Assembly: GCA_030673895.1 (NCBI GenBank)
Contig: JAUTCR010000005.1
Span: 363,597 to 427,596 of the forward strand
DNA from: Verrucomicrobiota bacterium JB023
GTDB taxonomy: Bacteria > Verrucomicrobiota > Verrucomicrobiia > Verrucomicrobiales > Akkermansiaceae
Reading direction: 5' to 3'
DNA: 64,000 nt
The notes below the pieces were generated by a model. That model did not search any database, was not told where the DNA came from, and saw only the letters and a program-made list of their open reading frames with translations. Below, one piece after another: positions 61,110 to 64,000 of the stretch. Each line of letters opens with the position of its first letter. Within the stretch, counting starts at the first letter, position 1. The position numbers were made by a program, and so were the translations under genes.

Positions 61110-63283
61110 CCAGCGGCCCGGCTTTCCTCAGCAGCCTCATTGGCCTCTCCATCTCCATCGACGAGGCGGAGGGGCTCGATAACGGGAGCCTCATCCTTCT
61201 GCCCCTTTTTTCCTCCCCCTTCGTTCCAAATAAAGCCCACGACCCGGGCTCCAGAAGAATGGAGGATATCCATCGCCTCCTGAAGATCGCGGTAACGTCC
61301 CACTCCTCGCCGGGCCACGTAGTAGCTAGCATTCACGTGACGGGCGACTGCCTGCACATCATCGGAGCTGAGGACTGCGCTGACATCGAAAACCACTCGA
61401 TCGAACATCGGACGCACCGCTTCAAGCAACTTCTTGAATCCCGGCCCCCCCAGATAATCGGCCGGATTGCCATCCACCTTGCCACTCGGTAGGAACCAGA
61501 GGCCGGGCAGCCCCGTCTCGAACAAAACTTCGGCAGCTTCCGCCTCCCCGTTGAGGTAAGCGGTCAAGCCATGCGCGTGCTTCATCTGCTGCGCATAGAG
61601 CTGACTCAAGCCCTCATGCCGGAAGTCGGCATCAACAATCAGAGTACGGTAGCCCTGCTTCACGAAGGTGCGGGCGCACTTGAGGACACAAGTCGTCTTG
61701 CCGTCACCTTCGAAAGCGCTCGCGAACATGACGGCTTCCATCTGCTCGTTCTCTGCACGGGGAGTGAAGGTGAAGCGGGAAAGGTGGAGCGAGCGGATGC
61801 GGTCCTTGGAGATGGCTCCATCCACCGATAATTCCTTGATGGTGGCCTGATCATAGACAGGTAGTGCAGCCAGCTCGGGAACGCGGATCGCGCGCTCGAC
61901 GGCACTCCGTTCGCGCACCTTCCGGTCGAGTAATTCAAGGAGCAGGCCGATTGCCAGACCAAGCAGCCCGCCAAGACCGATACCGGCCGCGAGAAGCAAA
62001 TTTTTGCGAGGGCTCGCGGGCCACTCCGGCACCAGCGGATGGGCTTCCCAAGTGAGGATTGAGGAATTGAGCGAGGACCCAATCTGTATCTTCTGCAGCC
62101 GGGTAGCCACATCGGCATGGAGGGCTCGGTCAATTTCGGCATTGCGGGAGAGGTTCGCGAACTTCTCTCGCAGGGTCTCCTCGGTAATCGCTTCGTCTCG
62201 CGCCCCAGCGACCAAGCGCTCCAGCTCCCGCTCCCGCTCGGCGGCGGCGGCGAAGTCTCTTTGCAATGATTGCTCGGCCTCCGACGCCACTTTGGCAATC
62301 TGCTCTTTCAGTCGATCAATCTCGTTCTTGGCCTCGATGTATTTCGGGTGCTTGTATTTGTAGCGCGTCTGGAGCTGCGAAAAGGTGGTCTCACTGGCAG
62401 CCAATTGGCGCTCGAGCTCCAGGATCAGCTGACCTTTTTCACCTTTGGCGGCAAGCATCCGTCCGTCGCTGGCGGATTGGCCGAGGCCCTTCACCTCGGT
62501 CTCCAATCTCAAGCGCTCCGTCGTGGCGGCGGTCAACTCCCGGTTGAGCATTTCCATCGTGCCCGTGGCCTGCCCTCCACTGGCTCCCTTGAGGTTGAGC
62601 ACCGGATTCGCCTCCCTGAAGTCGCGAAGCAGACTCTCGGACTCTTCCATCTTCTTCCTCAGCCGTTCCTCCTCCGCAGCAAGCTCGACGCTGGCCTTCG
62701 CAATCAATTCAGCGCGGCCGCTCTCTTTCCACTCCTCATAGATGGCAACGAGAGCTTCGACCATCTCGGCCGCGCGGGCGTTATCGGAATCTAGGATTCT
62801 GATATCAATCAAACGGGAGCCCTTTCGCAATTCCACGTTGAGGCGTGAGTAGAGCGTGGACAGCAAGGCTTGCTGGGAATCACCTTCGGCCTGATAAATT
62901 GGGTCGGAGCCCAGGTCGAATTGCTCAATCAGCTGCAAGAGGATGGTCGGCGAAAGCATCCCCTGCTCAACGGTCTTCATCTGCTCGAGGTCGCGGGAGT
63001 CCTCGCTGCCAATTCCTCCCTCATAGATCTCGGGGGAGCTCTGCTTCACCCGGATCGAGCCCTCCGCACTGTAGAGCACCGGCTGCCGTGCAGCATGGAA
63101 CCAGAATAAAGCGCCTCCCAGAAAAGCAAAGAGAACGGGCACCCAGCAGCGTCGCTTGCAGGCATTGAGAACCTCCTGGAAGTCAATGCGAGGCAGGACG
63201 GATGAGGTCGGTAGCCGAGTCGGAGACGCCTCCTTGGGCGGCGACGAAAGACTCTGATTGGGGCTTGGGATGAGTGCGCTCAA
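61106..63283 (-). CDS. Wzc-like polysaccharide co-polymerase with tyrosine-kinase-like domain
   Basis: 725 residues from a TTG at 63283 (no better upstream start; SD weak). Wzz domain and membrane helix 1 near 45-65, coiled coil (about 195-400), membrane helix 2 (about 435-460), then a BY-kinase-like ATPase. Walker A is FEGDGKTT, Walker A' is LIVDADFR, Walker B is VVFDVSAVL instead of the usual IIDTPP. There is no C-terminal tyrosine cluster; the tail is Gly/Ala/Glu-rich. It controls exopolysaccharide chain length with the Wza-like protein next to it. Confidence 0.9.
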   Translation of the reverse strand: MSALIPSPNQSLSSPPKEASPTRLPTSSVLPRIDFQEVLNACKRRCWVPVLFAFLGGALFWFHAARQPVLYSAEGSIRVKQSSPEIYEGGIGSEDSRDLEQMKTVEQGMLSPTILLQLIEQFDLGSDPIYQAEGDSQQALLSTLYSRLNVELRKGSRLIDIRILDSDNARAAEMVEALVAIYEEWKESGRAELIAKASVELAAEEERLRKKMEESESLLRDFREANPVLNLKGASGGQATGTMEMLNRELTAATTERLRLETEVKGLGQSASDGRMLAAKGEKGQLILELERQLAASETTFSQLQTRYKYKHPKYIEAKNEIDRLKEQIAKVASEAEQSLQRDFAAAAERERELERLVAGARDEAITEETLREKFANLSRNAEIDRALHADVATRLQKIQIGSSLNSSILTWEAHPLVPEWPASPRKNLLLAAGIGLGGLLGLAIGLLLELLDRKVRERSAVERAIRVPELAALPVYDQATIKELSVDGAISKDRIRSLHLSRFTFTPRAENEQMEAVMFASAFEGDGKTTCVLKCARTFVKQGYRTLIVDADFRHEGLSQLYAQQMKHAHGLTAYLNGEAEAAEVLFETGLPGLWFLPSGKVDGNPADYLGGPGFKKLLEAVRPMFDRVVFDVSAVLSSDDVQAVARHVNASYYVARRGVGRYRDLQEAMDILHSSGARVVGFIWNEGGGKKGQKDEAPVIEPLRLVDGDGEANEAAEESRAAG

Positions 63284-63304
63284 CTTGGGAATAGGAAATG
63301 GATT

Positions 63305-63889
63305 CTAGAACCAGCTCTCCGGGACGGTGATGACATCGTCCTTCGTCAGGGTGACGTCACGTTGCTGGCCTCTCATGATCGCCTTGAGATTCACCTTATA
63401 GCTCTTGCCAGTCTTGGCGCGAACGATGGTGACTGATGAGGGGTTGGCAATCTCGGTCAATCCGCCGGCCATGCTGATCGCTTGCACTAGGGTCAAGCTC
63501 TGACCGGTCGGAATCTTGTAGAGCCCCGCATTTTTGACCTGACCATTGACTGAGACCGTCTGAACGGGCCGGGCGACGATCCGGACCCGGACATCCGGGT
63601 CGACCAGATAGCCGTCGAAAAGCTTGGCCTCGATAGCCTTCTCGGCCGCCTCCGTGGTCAAGCCGACTAGGCCGACTTGGCCAATTAAAGGCATCGTGAT
63701 GGAGCCGCCCTGTCCCAAGCGACCGGTGGTATCTAGGTCGGGCTCACGGAATACCGTGATGCTTACCGTATCATGGGTCTGGATGATTCCTGTCGCCCCG
63801 CCTTCGATGCGATCATCCTGCTGGCCAGCAAGAGGGCTGGCAAAAGACAGGGCGAGAAGGATGAGGAGGTTTCGAAGATTGGCAGGCAT
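63305..63889 (-). CDS. Wza-like polysaccharide export protein
   Basis: 194 residues from the ATG at 63889. Signal peptide (about 1-22, ending SPLAGQ) without a lipobox Cys. Poly_export domain (about 33-107, VSITVFREPDLDTTGRLGQG) and one SLBB domain (about 110-190, VSVNGQVKNAGLYKIPTGQS). Short compared with E. coli Wza (about 360), with one SLBB and no C-terminal helix, so the outer-membrane pore may be formed by another protein such as the barrel that follows upstream at 63901. It lies 21 bases before the Wzc-like gene. Confidence 0.92.
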   Translation of the reverse strand: MPANLRNLLILLALSFASPLAGQQDDRIEGGATGIIQTHDTVSITVFREPDLDTTGRLGQGGSITMPLIGQVGLVGLTTEAAEKAIEAKLFDGYLVDPDVRVRIVARPVQTVSVNGQVKNAGLYKIPTGQSLTLVQAISMAGGLTEIANPSSVTIVRAKTGKSYKVNLKAIMRGQQRDVTLTKDDVITVPESWF

Positions 63890-63900
63890 AGGCAATTTGG

Positions 63901-64000
63901 TCAGAAGCGATAGTTGAGCGAGACTCCCAGCTGGTTGTTCGCGTAGCCGTAACTCGGATCCGTGGAATCATTCTCAGACCACTGGTAAAGGAAAATCAGC
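63901..64000 (-). CDS. C-terminus of an outer-membrane beta-barrel protein (partial)
   Basis: The frame entering from the right edge reads LIFLYQWSENDSTDPSYGYA then NNQLGVSLNYRF and a TGA at 63901-63903. Alternating strand pattern and a terminal Phe mark an outer-membrane barrel. It lies upstream of and 11 bases from the Wza-like start in the same operon direction, so it is probably the exopolysaccharide-locus barrel. Confidence 0.7.
   Translation of the reverse strand, partial: LIFLYQWSENDSTDPSYGYANNQLGVSLNYRF

Overview
This 64 kb window is gene-dense, GC-rich bacterial chromosome. The gene content points to a Gram-negative member of the Verrucomicrobiota, probably Verrucomicrobiales/Akkermansiaceae-like. 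The pointers are a prepilin of the FTLVELLVVISII type, secreted proteins ending in DxDGDGIPxxLExxLGLNP-like stalks, an RsmA-Nudix fusion, citramalate synthase, many lipoproteins, TonB/ExbBD proteins and RND efflux. The phylum is an inference from protein style; no rRNA gene is present to confirm it. I saw no tRNA, rRNA, CRISPR array, insertion sequence or prophage.

Layout. 1-3.3 kb: two minus-strand envelope proteins (one runs off the left edge), an ABC-2-type ATPase without its permease, and a cyclophilin. 3.4-9.6 kb: plus-strand secreted or envelope proteins (RlpA-like, SGNH hydrolase, subtilase with CARDB domain, C39-like protein) with a lone OppD-type ATPase and Dtd. 9.7-10.6 kb: an abundant-looking prepilin with a strong terminator, followed by about 460 bases with no convincing gene. 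11-16 kb: RDD membrane protein, SMP-30 lactonase divergent from an IscA/ErpA protein, two unknown membrane proteins and a ClpX-like unfoldase. 16.5-21.4 kb: a 1160-residue secreted adhesin-like protein and a TonB/TolA-like protein. 21.5-26.3 kb: a recJ-rsmA::nudix operon and cimA. 26.5-28.2 kb: SirB1-like protein and an alpha/beta hydrolase.

28.1-34.8 kb is a complete tetR-oprM-hlyD-acrB type RND efflux operon with a visible promoter and overlapping operator. 34.9-43.5 kb holds plus-strand genes: purB, a small unknown, an Aas-like acyl-ACP synthetase with a decayed acyltransferase half, a MidA-like methyltransferase, an amidase, a nucleoside-sugar epimerase-like SDR and an M20 peptidase. 43.6-47.8 kb: COG0523 GTPase without the CxCC motif, a PAS-PAS protein, a thioesterase and fabF. 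47.8-49.9 kb is an exbB-exbD-tonB-like operon whose last gene is an 81-residue membrane zinc-ribbon protein. 50-57 kb: glnS, a 38-residue lipoprotein, sodA, rmuC, a LysM protein and purC. 57-61 kb: a beta-CASP RNase-like protein, a membrane zinc peptidase, two related small lipoproteins and a small outer-membrane barrel. 61.1-64 kb is the end of an exopolysaccharide export locus: Wzc-like protein, Wza-like protein and the C-terminus of an outer-membrane barrel.

Taken together the window is mostly envelope biology (secreted enzymes, TonB energy transduction, efflux, capsule export, lipoproteins) mixed with housekeeping genes. I found no clear-cut undescribed defence or biosynthetic system. The most unusual items are the RsmA-Nudix fusion, the zinc-ribbon gene coupled to the Ton operon, the ClpX-like protein with no zinc-binding domain and a long C-terminal extension, the 1160-residue IgGFc-like/DUF11/DUF4114 surface protein, and several regulatory palindromes.
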